From: Bacteroidota bacterium | Lineage (GTDB): Bacteria > Bacteroidota > Bacteroidia > NS11-12g > UBA955 | Direction: 5' to 3' | DNA length: 64,000 nt | Assembly (NCBI GenBank): GCA_963169345.1 | Contig: CAUJCT010000019.1 | Coordinates: forward strand, 5,001 to 69,000 | Shown here: in pieces, positions 26,433-35,091 of the stretch | How the letters are laid out: each line of letters opens with the position of its first letter | Position numbering within the stretch: the first letter of the stretch is position 1 | Made by a program: the position numbers and the translations under genes | The notes under the pieces: model-generated | What the model saw: the letters and a program-made list of their open reading frames with translations, nothing else | What the model was told of the DNA's origin: nothing | The model's database searches: none

Positions 26433-26949
26433 GAAAAATGTGTTCGATTAAGTCAAAAAAGAGGCATTTAATCGCTTTATATTTTTAATTATGGTTAAAA
26501 TAAATGGTAAGTTGTTGGACATTTTGAGAAAAATTGAAAAAAAATGAGAAAATTTTTTCAAAATGAGTTTTTTTTGGATTTGAAATGATGGAGTTTCGAT
26601 TTAAGTATTAGTAATTCAGCGGGTTTCGATAAATTTATATTTTAAAATAAAAATTCTAAAGTTCTTTAATTCGGGATATAATTTGAAATTTAACTAAGTA
26701 AAAATACCATTTCAATTTGTATCAATTGTTCAAAAAAGGATAGTCAACCAAGTTTCATTTTATGAAAATGTTGAATAGTTTTAGTTGAAAATTAAGCAAA
26801 AAGGTAGTTGAAGGTCTTATAATATATAAATTGAAAAATAGGGCTTATGCAGCTTTGTGTAATTAATACTATTGAAGGTGTAAGGGGTTTGTGAACCCTT
26901 GCAAATACAGATGTTCCCGATATATCTTTGCAGCACCCAATTCATTTTT
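26433..26949. other. 517-base AT-rich intergenic region
   Basis: Very AT-rich with long A and T runs and no convincing reading frame. The only element recognised is the promoter at its 3' end for the lectin-domain gene. The length and composition are consistent with a long upstream regulatory region for a strongly expressed surface protein, which is inference. Confidence 0.5.
26899..26930 (+). promoter_or_regulatory. Promoter of the C-type-lectin T9SS gene
   Basis: TTG (26899-26901), 21 bases, TATCTTTG (26923-26930), 19 bases before the ATG at 26950. An upstream TTG-initiated frame from 26899 would translate through this promoter and is rejected. Confidence 0.6.
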
Positions 26950-29900
26950 ATGAATCCAAATTACACAAGTACACCTAACAAAATTCTAGTTGCATCTAAA
27001 AAACTACTTAGTAGTTTACTAGTGCTTGCTTTAGCATTAGTCAACGATGCGTCCGCTCAAACAGCTTCTACAGCCAACGTAAGCGGAACAACCTCTGTTA
27101 ACACCATCAACAACAACACTGCTAGTGTAGTTGATGCTGGTCTCTCTCTTACTGCGAACGGTAACATTACCGGTTTCACAGTTTCTATTACCGGTAGTTA
27201 CACAAATGGCGACGTTCTTTCTTACACAGGAACATTACCTAGTGGTATTTCTGCCGCTGCATTTAACACTTCTACAAGAAGTCTGGTTTTCACTGGAACA
27301 ACATCAGCTGCCAACTGGCAAGCTTTGTTGCGTACAGTAACATTGAGAACAACTTCAGCTGTATGTAATCCTGAAAGCCGTCAGGTGAGTTTTATTGTAG
27401 GAAACAAATACTACAATCCCCTAAACGGACACTTTTATGAGTATTACAGCACCGGAAAATCATGGTCGGATGCTAAAACAATTGCAGCTACCAACTCCTA
27501 TTTCGGTAGAGAAGGTTATTTGGCAACTATTACCAGTCAGGCTGAAAACAGTTTTATTTCTGTATTGATTGGTCAGAACTCCTGGATGGGATGTTCAGAC
27601 AATTACTCACAGATTAACTCTGCTCTTGGTTACAATGCTTTTGCAAGTCAGGCAGCAGCTGATGGTAATTTCTATTGGGTTACAGGCCCTGAAAGAGGTA
27701 TGAAGATGATCAGTAAAAACGCCTGGATGTCTGGTGGTATTACTCCTGTTAGTGGAGTTTATAACAACTGGGCTTCTGGTGAGCCAAACGACTGGCCTGG
27801 TCAAACAACTTCATCTCCTGGTGAGGAAGATTATGGTCACATGTACACATCCAGCGGAACCTGGAACGACTTTCCTAATGGTTCAATGATTGGTAGCGTT
27901 TTCGAGTACGGTGGTATGCCAAACGACCTGTCATCTTCTCAAGTAGTGTTTACCCGCAGTCTTTATATCAACGGTGCTCCATCTGGTACTATTACTGGTG
28001 GTAACGTTACTAAATGCGCAGGTACTAACAGTACTGTTCTTACTCTTTCTGGTTTAACCGGTTCTGTTGTTAGATGGGAATCTTCTTTAGATAACTTCTT
28101 AACTGCAGGTACAACTATTTCAAGTACATCTACTTCTATCACCGTTAGCAACATTAGCAATACAACTTATTACAGAGCTATTGTTAATACAAATGGTGGT
28201 TGTTCTGGTCTTGCCACTTCTTCTACTCCAATTTATGTTTCCTCAACAATTGCAGGTAACATTGTAGCCGCAAACAATTCAATTTGTGCAGGCTCTGATG
28301 CTGAATTTACTTTGTTTGGAAACTCTGGAAGTGTTGTTAAATGGCAAGTATCTACCTCAAGCACTTTTGCTTCAAGTGTCACCGACATTAGCAATACAAC
28401 AACAAGTTTGAATTATTCACTTAGCTCAGTTGGTACTTATTACTTCAGAGCGGCAGTTCAAAACAATGGTTGTGGTTCTCCTTCTTACACACCTGGTTAT
28501 ACCATTACAGTGGTTTCAGGTACAGCTCCAGTTGGAGGTGTTGTAAGCAGCACTGAGCATTGCGGTGGTTCAAGTAATTCTGGTACCCTTACCCTTACAG
28601 GTTACACAGGTACTATTAACAAATGGCAGTATTCTACGGATGGCGGTATCATCTGGACTGATGTAGCTAATACTACAGCTTCCCTGTCATACACAGGTGT
28701 TGGTGCCAACAGAATTTACAGAGTTAAATTGACCAATGGTTCTTGCGGTTCTGCATATAGCGATTATGGTACAGTTACTGTCTACGGTACAACTGTTGCA
28801 CGTTGGGATGGTGGTACAAGCACAGCTTGGCAAACATCTACTAACTGGTGCGGTGGTGTTGCCGATAATGGTATCGACGTTGTCATTAATACTTCTGCTC
28901 CAAACGATTTGATGCTCGATCAAACCCGTGTTATCGGTAACCTCGACTTCAATGGAACCAGCCGTATTATTAATATCAGCAACTACGACCTGACAGTTAA
29001 TAACATCGAAGACGCTAACAGCAGCAGCTTTATCAGAACTCCTGGTACTGGTAAACTGAAAATGAACATCCCTAACGGTGCTACTAAAACTTTCCCTGTA
29101 GGTAATTCTGCTTACAATCCATTAACTGTTACCAATAATTCTGGTGCAGCTGACTACATGACTGTAAGAATCATCGACGAAGTGTACAACAACGGTTACA
29201 CTGGTTACACTTCAAGCCTTCCACGCGTTAAACGTACCTGGGACATCCACAAGCAAAACCCTAATGGTGGCAGTGGTTTGACTTTCGTTTTCAACTGGAA
29301 CAGCAACGAAACCTACAACTTAAGCAATGCTACTCTTTATCACTATGAGAATGGTGTATGGAACAAACAAACTGGTTCAACTTCTTCTGGTTCTAACAGT
29401 TTAACCTACACCGGTTATACCGGAACATTCTCTCCGTTTGCTATTGGTAGCGGCTTAACTCCATTGCCGGTTAAATTGGTAAGCTTCGACGCTGTAAAGC
29501 AAGATGCTACTAAGTCGGTATTGGTAAGCTGGCAGACTTCTGAAGAGAAGGACAATATGAGCTTTGAAGTTCAACGTAGTATAGATGGAATCAACTGGAT
29601 TACTATCGGTACTGTTGAAAGTTCGGTTAGCAGCTCTATTATGAATTCTTACAGTTTCATTGATAAGACGCCATCTGTTGTTAATTTCTACAGATTAAAA
29701 CAGAATGATCTTAGTGGTGAAGCCAACTACTCTGAAATCAGAAAAGTTGATTTCAATTCAGTTGAAACTACAGTTGTAAGCATTTATCCTAACCCTTCAA
29801 AAGGTTCTGTTACAATAGCAGTTGCTGAAGCAGCTAACTATTCTGTAATGGATATGAATGGTCAGGTTATCAGCGAAGGTGAAGTAAATGGTGAAGTTAA

Positions 29901-29985
29901 GTTGAACGAATTGCCGGTTGGTATCTACATGGTTAGAGTTACAGTCGGTGAAGAAGTTCGCAGCTTCAAACTCTTGATTCAGTAA
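26950..29985 (+). CDS. Large secreted adhesin-like protein with C-type lectin domain and T9SS tail
   Basis: A 1011-residue exported protein. Residues 1-37 form a signal peptide ending ASAQ. Residues 38-150 resemble the repeat module of large Bacteroidota adhesins (LSYTGTLPSGISAAAFN; WQALLRTVTLRTTS). A C-type lectin-like domain spans about 153-321, with WSDAKTIAA, GYLATITSQAENSFI, the EPN motif in WASGEPNDW and the WND motif in GTWNDFPNG. EPN plus WND is the calcium/mannose-type sugar-binding signature. Ig-like repeats follow (about 335-615), then a region with strands, a fibronectin-like module (838-940) and a type A sorting domain (VSIYPNPSKGSV to the end). Codons favour C-ending forms, unlike its neighbours, suggesting high expression. 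A terminator follows. Confidence 0.88.
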   Translation: MNPNYTSTPNKILVASKKLLSSLLVLALALVNDASAQTASTANVSGTTSVNTINNNTASVVDAGLSLTANGNITGFTVSITGSYTNGDVLSYTGTLPSGISAAAFNTSTRSLVFTGTTSAANWQALLRTVTLRTTSAVCNPESRQVSFIVGNKYYNPLNGHFYEYYSTGKSWSDAKTIAATNSYFGREGYLATITSQAENSFISVLIGQNSWMGCSDNYSQINSALGYNAFASQAAADGNFYWVTGPERGMKMISKNAWMSGGITPVSGVYNNWASGEPNDWPGQTTSSPGEEDYGHMYTSSGTWNDFPNGSMIGSVFEYGGMPNDLSSSQVVFTRSLYINGAPSGTITGGNVTKCAGTNSTVLTLSGLTGSVVRWESSLDNFLTAGTTISSTSTSITVSNISNTTYYRAIVNTNGGCSGLATSSTPIYVSSTIAGNIVAANNSICAGSDAEFTLFGNSGSVVKWQVSTSSTFASSVTDISNTTTSLNYSLSSVGTYYFRAAVQNNGCGSPSYTPGYTITVVSGTAPVGGVVSSTEHCGGSSNSGTLTLTGYTGTINKWQYSTDGGIIWTDVANTTASLSYTGVGANRIYRVKLTNGSCGSAYSDYGTVTVYGTTVARWDGGTSTAWQTSTNWCGGVADNGIDVVINTSAPNDLMLDQTRVIGNLDFNGTSRIINISNYDLTVNNIEDANSSSFIRTPGTGKLKMNIPNGATKTFPVGNSAYNPLTVTNNSGAADYMTVRIIDEVYNNGYTGYTSSLPRVKRTWDIHKQNPNGGSGLTFVFNWNSNETYNLSNATLYHYENGVWNKQTGSTSSGSNSLTYTGYTGTFSPFAIGSGLTPLPVKLVSFDAVKQDATKSVLVSWQTSEEKDNMSFEVQRSIDGINWITIGTVESSVSSSIMNSYSFIDKTPSVVNFYRLKQNDLSGEANYSEIRKVDFNSVETTVVSIYPNPSKGSVTIAVAEAANYSVMDMNGQVISEGEVNGEVKLNELPVGIYMVRVTVGEEVRSFKLLIQ

Positions 29986-30037
29986 TTATATGCGCATTAA
30001 TCGCATTTATATCTGATAAATTTTAAACTACCCAATT

Positions 30038-30073
30038 GCGGAGATCGTCTATGATGGTCTCCGCTTTTTTTTT
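30038..30073 (+). terminator. Terminator of the lectin-domain gene
   Basis: A GCGGAGA stem (30038-30044 with 30058-30064), extendable to 9 bp with one wobble pair, is followed by nine T. It lies about 50 bases after the stop. Confidence 0.85.
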
Positions 30074-30203
30074 GCCCAAATTTTTAGTTCTGTAAATTGA
30101 ACTGTGCAACAACTCAGAAAATTCTAATGTCTTTAAATATATTTTGAAATTGAGTGTAGCGAAAATAACTTTTCGACGACTATAGTTTCAAAACCTTCAG
30201 AAA

Positions 30204-30782
30204 TTGATCAATGAACAATGGATATTGACCCAATGCCTTAAAAAGGATCCAAAAGCTGAAACGGCTTTGTATCTCGAATATAAGAATTATATGTATGGCG
30301 TTTGCCTGAGATATGCCAGAAATGAGGATCAGGCATTGGAGTTTTTTCAAGAAGGTTTTATCAATGTTTTTCAGTCGCTCAATTCATTTAATGGTCAATC
30401 GACACTGAAAACCTGGATGGCAAGAATATTTGTCAATACTGCGGTTAGTATTCTGAGAAAAGAGCGAAAACACCTTGAAAATCTCAGACTTGAAGTGATA
30501 GTTAATCAGCATTCCGAAGATACTCTGGAAGATAATATTAATGATGAAGCAGACCATTGGATGGATGCCGAAATGGTTCTGGAAATAATAAAACAATTAC
30601 CTGAAAATTACAGATTAGTACTCAATCTATATGCAATAGACGGACTGTCGCATGCTAAAATCGCTGAAATTCTGCAGATAGGCGAATCGCATTCGAGAGT
30701 TCTTCTTACCAGAGCAAGAAAAAAATTAAATCAATTACTTATTAAAAAAAACCTTGAAACAAATGTCACAAAAAATGGATAG
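30204..30782 (+). CDS. ECF-type RNA polymerase sigma factor
   Basis: A 192-residue sigma-70 family protein. Region 2 spans about 15-90, with YARNEDQALEFFQEGFINVF and LKTWMARIFVNTAVSILRKE. Region 4 spans about 130-185, with LPENYRLVLNLYAIDGLSHAKIAEI split by the helix-turn-helix and a SHSRVLLTRARKKLN recognition helix. Translation appears to start at the TTG at 30204, since an in-frame stop lies just upstream (30183-30185) and the next in-frame ATG would remove conserved region 2 residues. A nearby ATG at 30211 is in another frame and closes quickly. The downstream membrane/barrel gene overlaps its end by 20 bases, as is common for sigma/anti-sigma pairs. Confidence 0.88.
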   Translation: MINEQWILTQCLKKDPKAETALYLEYKNYMYGVCLRYARNEDQALEFFQEGFINVFQSLNSFNGQSTLKTWMARIFVNTAVSILRKERKHLENLRLEVIVNQHSEDTLEDNINDEADHWMDAEMVLEIIKQLPENYRLVLNLYAIDGLSHAKIAEILQIGESHSRVLLTRARKKLNQLLIKKNLETNVTKNG

Positions 30783-32028
30783 TCAATTGCAATATGTCTT
30801 CAGCGATTGGGGGAAAAGTCCACCTCCATTGGCTTGGGAAGCTATAAAATCCAAACGATTGGAGAGAGAAAAAGCTGAAAAAGAAAATCGCAAGAGATTT
30901 CTTTTGGTGTTTTTTACAGGAAATGTCGCTATGGCACTGGTCCTGTTGCCCTTCTTTATTTTTAACAATTTTAATCAGGTTGAAGAACCAATAGCAAAAA
31001 GTGAAAGTTCTCAGCACGCTATACCCGAACTATTTGATCATTCAAATTCTGTATCAGCCCCTCTGTCAGAATCTAATTCAAACCTCAAAAATACTTCTAA
31101 TAGCAGGTTCTTCTTTAAGTCAAATAAGTTGACTAATATTAGTTCTGAAGGCCAGCTTTCAAATACAGAATATACTGAAGAGTCTAATGATGAGAGGATG
31201 TCTGGATTGTCGGTAGTAGAAAAGTTTGGTTTTAATATTACTCATCCTGAATTTACAACAAATTTACCCTGCAAGTTAAAGATGCCTGTTGCACTTAAGA
31301 GTAGAATTATGTTTGGTCTGAGTGCCGGTTATATCCATGAAACTGTTGGTAAAGTGGAAGTAAAGAATCAGAGGGCCATTCATAAAGATGCTCCGAAAGC
31401 TTATACCAATTGGATGTCCGGACCATCAAACGGATTTAATGTACAAGCAAATTTGAGAACAATGATTGGTGCTCAATGGCAACTAAGTGCAGGTTTGAAT
31501 TTTACTCATCTGGCTCAGGTGCAGGATGTGAATTATACTTATAATCAGGTGCCGGTGAGTCAAAATGGTTTAATTGTTGGATATTTTACTCTACCTGATT
31601 CACTGTCTACTAAATATAAATTCACCAATCACTCTCGGTCGAGTAACCTGAGTTTAAGTGTACAGATTGGTCACCCGATTTGGAAAGGACGCAGGTTTAG
31701 TCTGGCAGGCAGTGTTATTGCTTTCCCAACTTTGATATCCAGTACCAAAGGTCAATTACCGGATATAGACAGGAACAGTTTGCGCAATCTCCGGCAGGCA
31801 GCTAAATCTAAAGGAATTCCAATGGGATTTGGCTTGTCGTTCGTCAGGCAGATTCATAGAAATTTGTTTTTCCAAATCAACTATCAACTCATATATACAC
31901 AAAACAGTGTACAAATGTCAGGAGCCAGAATTGTTAGCAAAGGAGTCAGTAATGCGCTTTCAATAGGAATTCTGGTGCCTGTAACATTTGCAAACAACAA
32001 TCAACCATCCACAAAAATTTTAAATTAA
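30763..32028 (+). CDS. Candidate anti-sigma-like membrane protein with barrel-like C-terminal half
   Basis: A 421-residue protein. Residues 1-45 are cytoplasmic and charged (DWGKSPPPLAWEAIKSKRL then KAEKENRKR). One membrane helix follows (FLLVFFTGNVAMALVLLPFF, about 46-68), then a Ser/Asn-rich linker (about 70-170). The C-terminal 240 residues (from about 180) have alternating strands like an outer-membrane beta-barrel (FGLSAGYIHETVGKVEV; WQLSAGLNFTHLAQVQ; LFFQINYQLIYTQNSVQ; LSIGILVPVTFA). No classical anti-sigma zinc motif is present. Overlap with the sigma gene and the WEAIKSKRL segment after the N-terminus suggest it controls that sigma factor, which is inference. A TTG at 30754 and an ATG at 30775 are other starts. 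Confidence 0.65.
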   Translation: MSQKMDSQLQYVFSDWGKSPPPLAWEAIKSKRLEREKAEKENRKRFLLVFFTGNVAMALVLLPFFIFNNFNQVEEPIAKSESSQHAIPELFDHSNSVSAPLSESNSNLKNTSNSRFFFKSNKLTNISSEGQLSNTEYTEESNDERMSGLSVVEKFGFNITHPEFTTNLPCKLKMPVALKSRIMFGLSAGYIHETVGKVEVKNQRAIHKDAPKAYTNWMSGPSNGFNVQANLRTMIGAQWQLSAGLNFTHLAQVQDVNYTYNQVPVSQNGLIVGYFTLPDSLSTKYKFTNHSRSSNLSLSVQIGHPIWKGRRFSLAGSVIAFPTLISSTKGQLPDIDRNSLRNLRQAAKSKGIPMGFGLSFVRQIHRNLFFQINYQLIYTQNSVQMSGARIVSKGVSNALSIGILVPVTFANNNQPSTKILN

Positions 32029-32029
32029 T

Positions 32030-34759
32030 ATGAAACAATTTTATCAATTCGTGTTCTTAATAATCTGCATGAATTTTACCATAAGCGATGCTCAGATATT
32101 CAAACATCTAAGAAGGGGAGCCCCGGGGGCAAAAAGAGACACTTTGAGTAATTCAAATTATATGCAGTCGACATCCGATACTATGGGCAATATCTATCTT
32201 CTGATAGTCGATTCAAGTTCGTTTAAGGAAGTTAATTATTCAGTAGTTTCCTCTAAACTTACCTGCCATGTTGAAATCTGGAATGGTACTTTGTGGATCA
32301 AAACAGCATCTGTAACTCTGTTTAACAGGAAAGAGAATTCGACTGATTACATAAGAGATCCTTACATCAACAGTATGGTGATTTATGATGGTCAGGTGGT
32401 TTTGGCCGGATTGTTTGATTCAAGCTCCAATAACCTGGGCAGAGGAGTGGTAGCCTGGGATGGTTCGCAGTGGCAATCTATTGGTAATGGTTTATTTATG
32501 GGTTATCGTTACAAACAGAATATTTATAATCACAGATGCTGGGTGAATAATGCATTTCTTTTTAAAGGTCAATTGCATATTGCAGGCAATTTTGATTCAG
32601 TTCCAGGAAAATCAGTACACGGATGTGCCAGGCTTAATTCGAATAATCAGTGGGATTATTTTGGTGGCAGTGCTACTAACAGACCATTTCAGTACTATTG
32701 GTATGATTCTGTTAAATTTATGCAGATTGTTCCACCAATCATAAAAGTTGCAGACGATTCACTTTACTTTTTTTCGGCCTATGCTTTTAAAACTTATTCA
32801 AATGGCTACCAGGGTTCGTTTGAGTTTACAACAAAAGAAAGTCAATCAAAACAATGGGTGTTTGCTGATAGCATGGGACAAAAACTGTATGCCAGCGATG
32901 GTCTGAATCACCGACCTGTCAGTGTACCTAATGGATTTATCATAAGAGGTTTGTTTAAACACAAAGGTCAATTGCATCTGCTTGGTCATACCGACTCAGG
33001 CATGAATATCCGGATGATTGCCAGAAGAGATTCATCGGGTATATGGCATATCAGTACATTGCCTCAAGGTGATAGTATCCCTTTTAATTTTTCTGACAAT
33101 CCAATCTACGACCCAATTGATAAGACTAATGGAAATGTTTTGTTTGCCGGTAAATTAACCCGTCAAAGTCCTAAAGACAATACTGTAATTAGATTTTTTG
33201 AGTACGATGGTAAATCTGTTACAGGAAATGACCGGATTATTGAAGGGGATATATACAGTTACAACGTCCGCTATAACGATTACAATGTGTACAAAATTCT
33301 TCAGTCGGGTAAACAATATTTCCTTGTTGGTTCATTTATGCATCTAACAGATTTCAATACACGTGTAACCGATTCATTCTTTAGATTCGCTGCTGAAATT
33401 AAATTGAAGAAAACGATGCTCATCAAAGGTAAAGCCTTTGTAGACTGGAATCTGGATGAGGTTTGGCAAAGCTATGAGCCAGTGCTAAAAAATAAAATAG
33501 TTTACTGGAAAGACAGCGGATATGTGTGTAATACCGATAATCAGGGTAATTATATGTTGTACATTCCTGCCGGTTCAAACAGAAAAATTGAAATCAATAC
33601 CAATCAGTATTATGTCTCAGCCTGGTCAGGAAGTAAAATATACAGCAGCAATAAAGATACAGTTATTGTAAGCAATTTTCCGTTTGATGTAACACTAGAC
33701 AGAGATTTGGCTTTAGAGTTAATACCTTACACAGGGATTAAAGCCAGAAGAGGTGCTGAGAGTAAGTATATGCTCAGAGTATCCAATATTTCAGGAAAGC
33801 CGGTTAAAAGTGCAACATTGCGACTGAACTTAAATAAAGGGATACGAAAATTTGTAGCCATTGGTTCTACTCCAACTTATGACAGTGTGCGTTTGATGGC
33901 TGAATGGAAATTCAATACAACACTTCAAGCCGATTCTTCATTCAATCTGTATTTTAAATGTCTGTACAGTGCCGATAGTTTTCAGTATGGTGATACAGTC
34001 TATACAGAAGCAAGAATTGTGAATAGTTTTAGTGATGCCGATACTTCCAATAACTACGTTCGTGTCCTGCAAAAAATCAGTTCGGCTTATGATCCAAATA
34101 TGAAAGAGAGCAATCCAAGAGGCGAACAAATCAAACAACCGGATGCGATACAGTTTACCATACATTTCCAAAATGAAGGGAATGACACAGCTTATCGTGT
34201 TGTTGTGGTGGATACACTTAGTATGATTATGCCTATGTATGAAATTGAAATTGGAGCAGCAAGCCATCCGTTTAATTTCACAGTCGAAAATAACATTATG
34301 GTATGGGAGTTTGATAAGATTATGCTTCCCAACAAAAGTGAAGATGAACTTGGTAGTTGTGGATTCCTAAGCTTTAAAGCAAAATTGAACAAACCACTTA
34401 AAGTAGGTGATTCTGTTCGCAACAGGGCAGGAATATATTTCGACTACGAGAAGCCTGTTATGACCAATTATGCGTCGATATTGATGGTAAAGGACAATCA
34501 AAATGATTTAACAGTAAACACTTCCGGTGAAAGTTTGATTAAAGTGTATCCAAATCCAAGCAGCGGGTTTGTAACAGTTCATAACGCATCAAAGGAGAAA
34601 GTTAAAATTAAAATGTATTCAATGGATGGAAAATTAGTAAGAGAGTTTGAACTCGAAGCAGGTTCAGACGAGGTCATAGACTTATTCGATGCTTCCCAGG
34701 GGATTTATTATCTGGTCACTGATCAAGGAGAGACAATTGCTTTAGTCAAACAGAAATAA
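32030..34759 (+). CDS. Large secreted protein with DUF7619-like module and T9SS tail
   Basis: A 909-residue exported protein with a signal peptide (about 1-21, ending SDAQ). The N-terminal half (about 40-460) has repeated units of propeller type with WDG and GNFDS words (VVAWDGSQWQSIGNG; LHIAGNFDSVPGKS). A central module with KGKAFVDWNLDEVWQ resembles a calcium-site/SdrD-like repeat. From about 680 comes the phylum-typical segment YDPNMKESNPRG followed by IQFTIHFQNEGNDTAYRVVV, then a type A sorting domain (IKVYPNPSSGFVTVHN to the end). It starts one base after the barrel-like gene, so it is the third gene of the sigma operon and probably a target or partner of that regulation. Confidence 0.8.
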   Translation: MKQFYQFVFLIICMNFTISDAQIFKHLRRGAPGAKRDTLSNSNYMQSTSDTMGNIYLLIVDSSSFKEVNYSVVSSKLTCHVEIWNGTLWIKTASVTLFNRKENSTDYIRDPYINSMVIYDGQVVLAGLFDSSSNNLGRGVVAWDGSQWQSIGNGLFMGYRYKQNIYNHRCWVNNAFLFKGQLHIAGNFDSVPGKSVHGCARLNSNNQWDYFGGSATNRPFQYYWYDSVKFMQIVPPIIKVADDSLYFFSAYAFKTYSNGYQGSFEFTTKESQSKQWVFADSMGQKLYASDGLNHRPVSVPNGFIIRGLFKHKGQLHLLGHTDSGMNIRMIARRDSSGIWHISTLPQGDSIPFNFSDNPIYDPIDKTNGNVLFAGKLTRQSPKDNTVIRFFEYDGKSVTGNDRIIEGDIYSYNVRYNDYNVYKILQSGKQYFLVGSFMHLTDFNTRVTDSFFRFAAEIKLKKTMLIKGKAFVDWNLDEVWQSYEPVLKNKIVYWKDSGYVCNTDNQGNYMLYIPAGSNRKIEINTNQYYVSAWSGSKIYSSNKDTVIVSNFPFDVTLDRDLALELIPYTGIKARRGAESKYMLRVSNISGKPVKSATLRLNLNKGIRKFVAIGSTPTYDSVRLMAEWKFNTTLQADSSFNLYFKCLYSADSFQYGDTVYTEARIVNSFSDADTSNNYVRVLQKISSAYDPNMKESNPRGEQIKQPDAIQFTIHFQNEGNDTAYRVVVVDTLSMIMPMYEIEIGAASHPFNFTVENNIMVWEFDKIMLPNKSEDELGSCGFLSFKAKLNKPLKVGDSVRNRAGIYFDYEKPVMTNYASILMVKDNQNDLTVNTSGESLIKVYPNPSSGFVTVHNASKEKVKIKMYSMDGKLVREFELEAGSDEVIDLFDASQGIYYLVTDQGETIALVKQK

Positions 34760-34767
34760 TGACCCGT

Positions 34768-34803
34768 AAAAGGCAGCATCTGGAGAGGTGCTGTCTTTTA
34801 TTT
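34768..34803 (+). terminator. Terminator of the sigma operon
   Basis: A 10-bp stem (AAAAGGCAGC, 34768-34777 with 34790-34799, one G-U pair) and a 12-base loop are followed by T-rich sequence, 9 bases after the stop. Confidence 0.75.
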
Positions 34804-35039
34804 TCAATTGAATCAAATTCCTGATTTGGGGATTTATTGGTTGATAGGCAAGTTGCACTTTAAGCATTACTCAGGGACTAAGAGATATAACCTGTTTTAA
34901 AATAAAATAGAAGGATTCGTAAATCACTGAACATGATATTATAAATGCACTATATGGATTAATTTAGATAGAGCGGCTTGGAATAAATGTATACGGGAGC
35001 TTGCATTGTACTTTGTTGATTGCGCTTTCGTTGTTTTCG

Positions 35040-35080
35040 GGAGACCTTATCTGAAAGGATAATGGTCTCCACTTTTTTTA
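35040..35080 (+). terminator. Strong orphan terminator just upstream of corA
   Basis: Arms GGAGACCTTATC (35040-35051) and GATAA-T-GGTCTCC (35058-35070) form a 12-bp stem with one bulged base and a 6-base loop. A run of seven T follows, 35073-35079. It lies 280 bases after the previous stop codon, which already has its own terminator. Confidence 0.75.
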
Positions 35081-35088
35081 TACATTTG
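35081..35088 (+). promoter_or_regulatory. TAnnTTTG -7 box of corA
   Basis: TACATTTG lies 3 bases before the corA ATG at 35092, so transcription would begin at or within the start codon region. No -33 TTG is visible because the hairpin occupies that position. Confidence 0.5.
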
Positions 35089-35091
35089 CAC

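Larger units (their letters stand above)
34760..35091. other. 332-base intergenic region with two terminator-like hairpins
   Basis: The first hairpin (34768-34803) closes the sigma operon. About 240 bases of AT-rich non-coding sequence follow, then a second, stronger hairpin (35040-35080) and the corA -7 box (35081-35088). No reading frame in between is convincing. A short untranslated RNA ending at the second hairpin is possible. Confidence 0.5.

Noticed and set aside
34991..35080. M-box magnesium riboswitch before corA
   Set aside because: Only a single hairpin with a T run is visible; the multi-helix M-box core was not found.
35020..35091. 24-residue N-terminal extension of CorA from 35020
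   Set aside because: It would read through a strong hairpin and the -7 box, and the extra residues do not resemble CorA.
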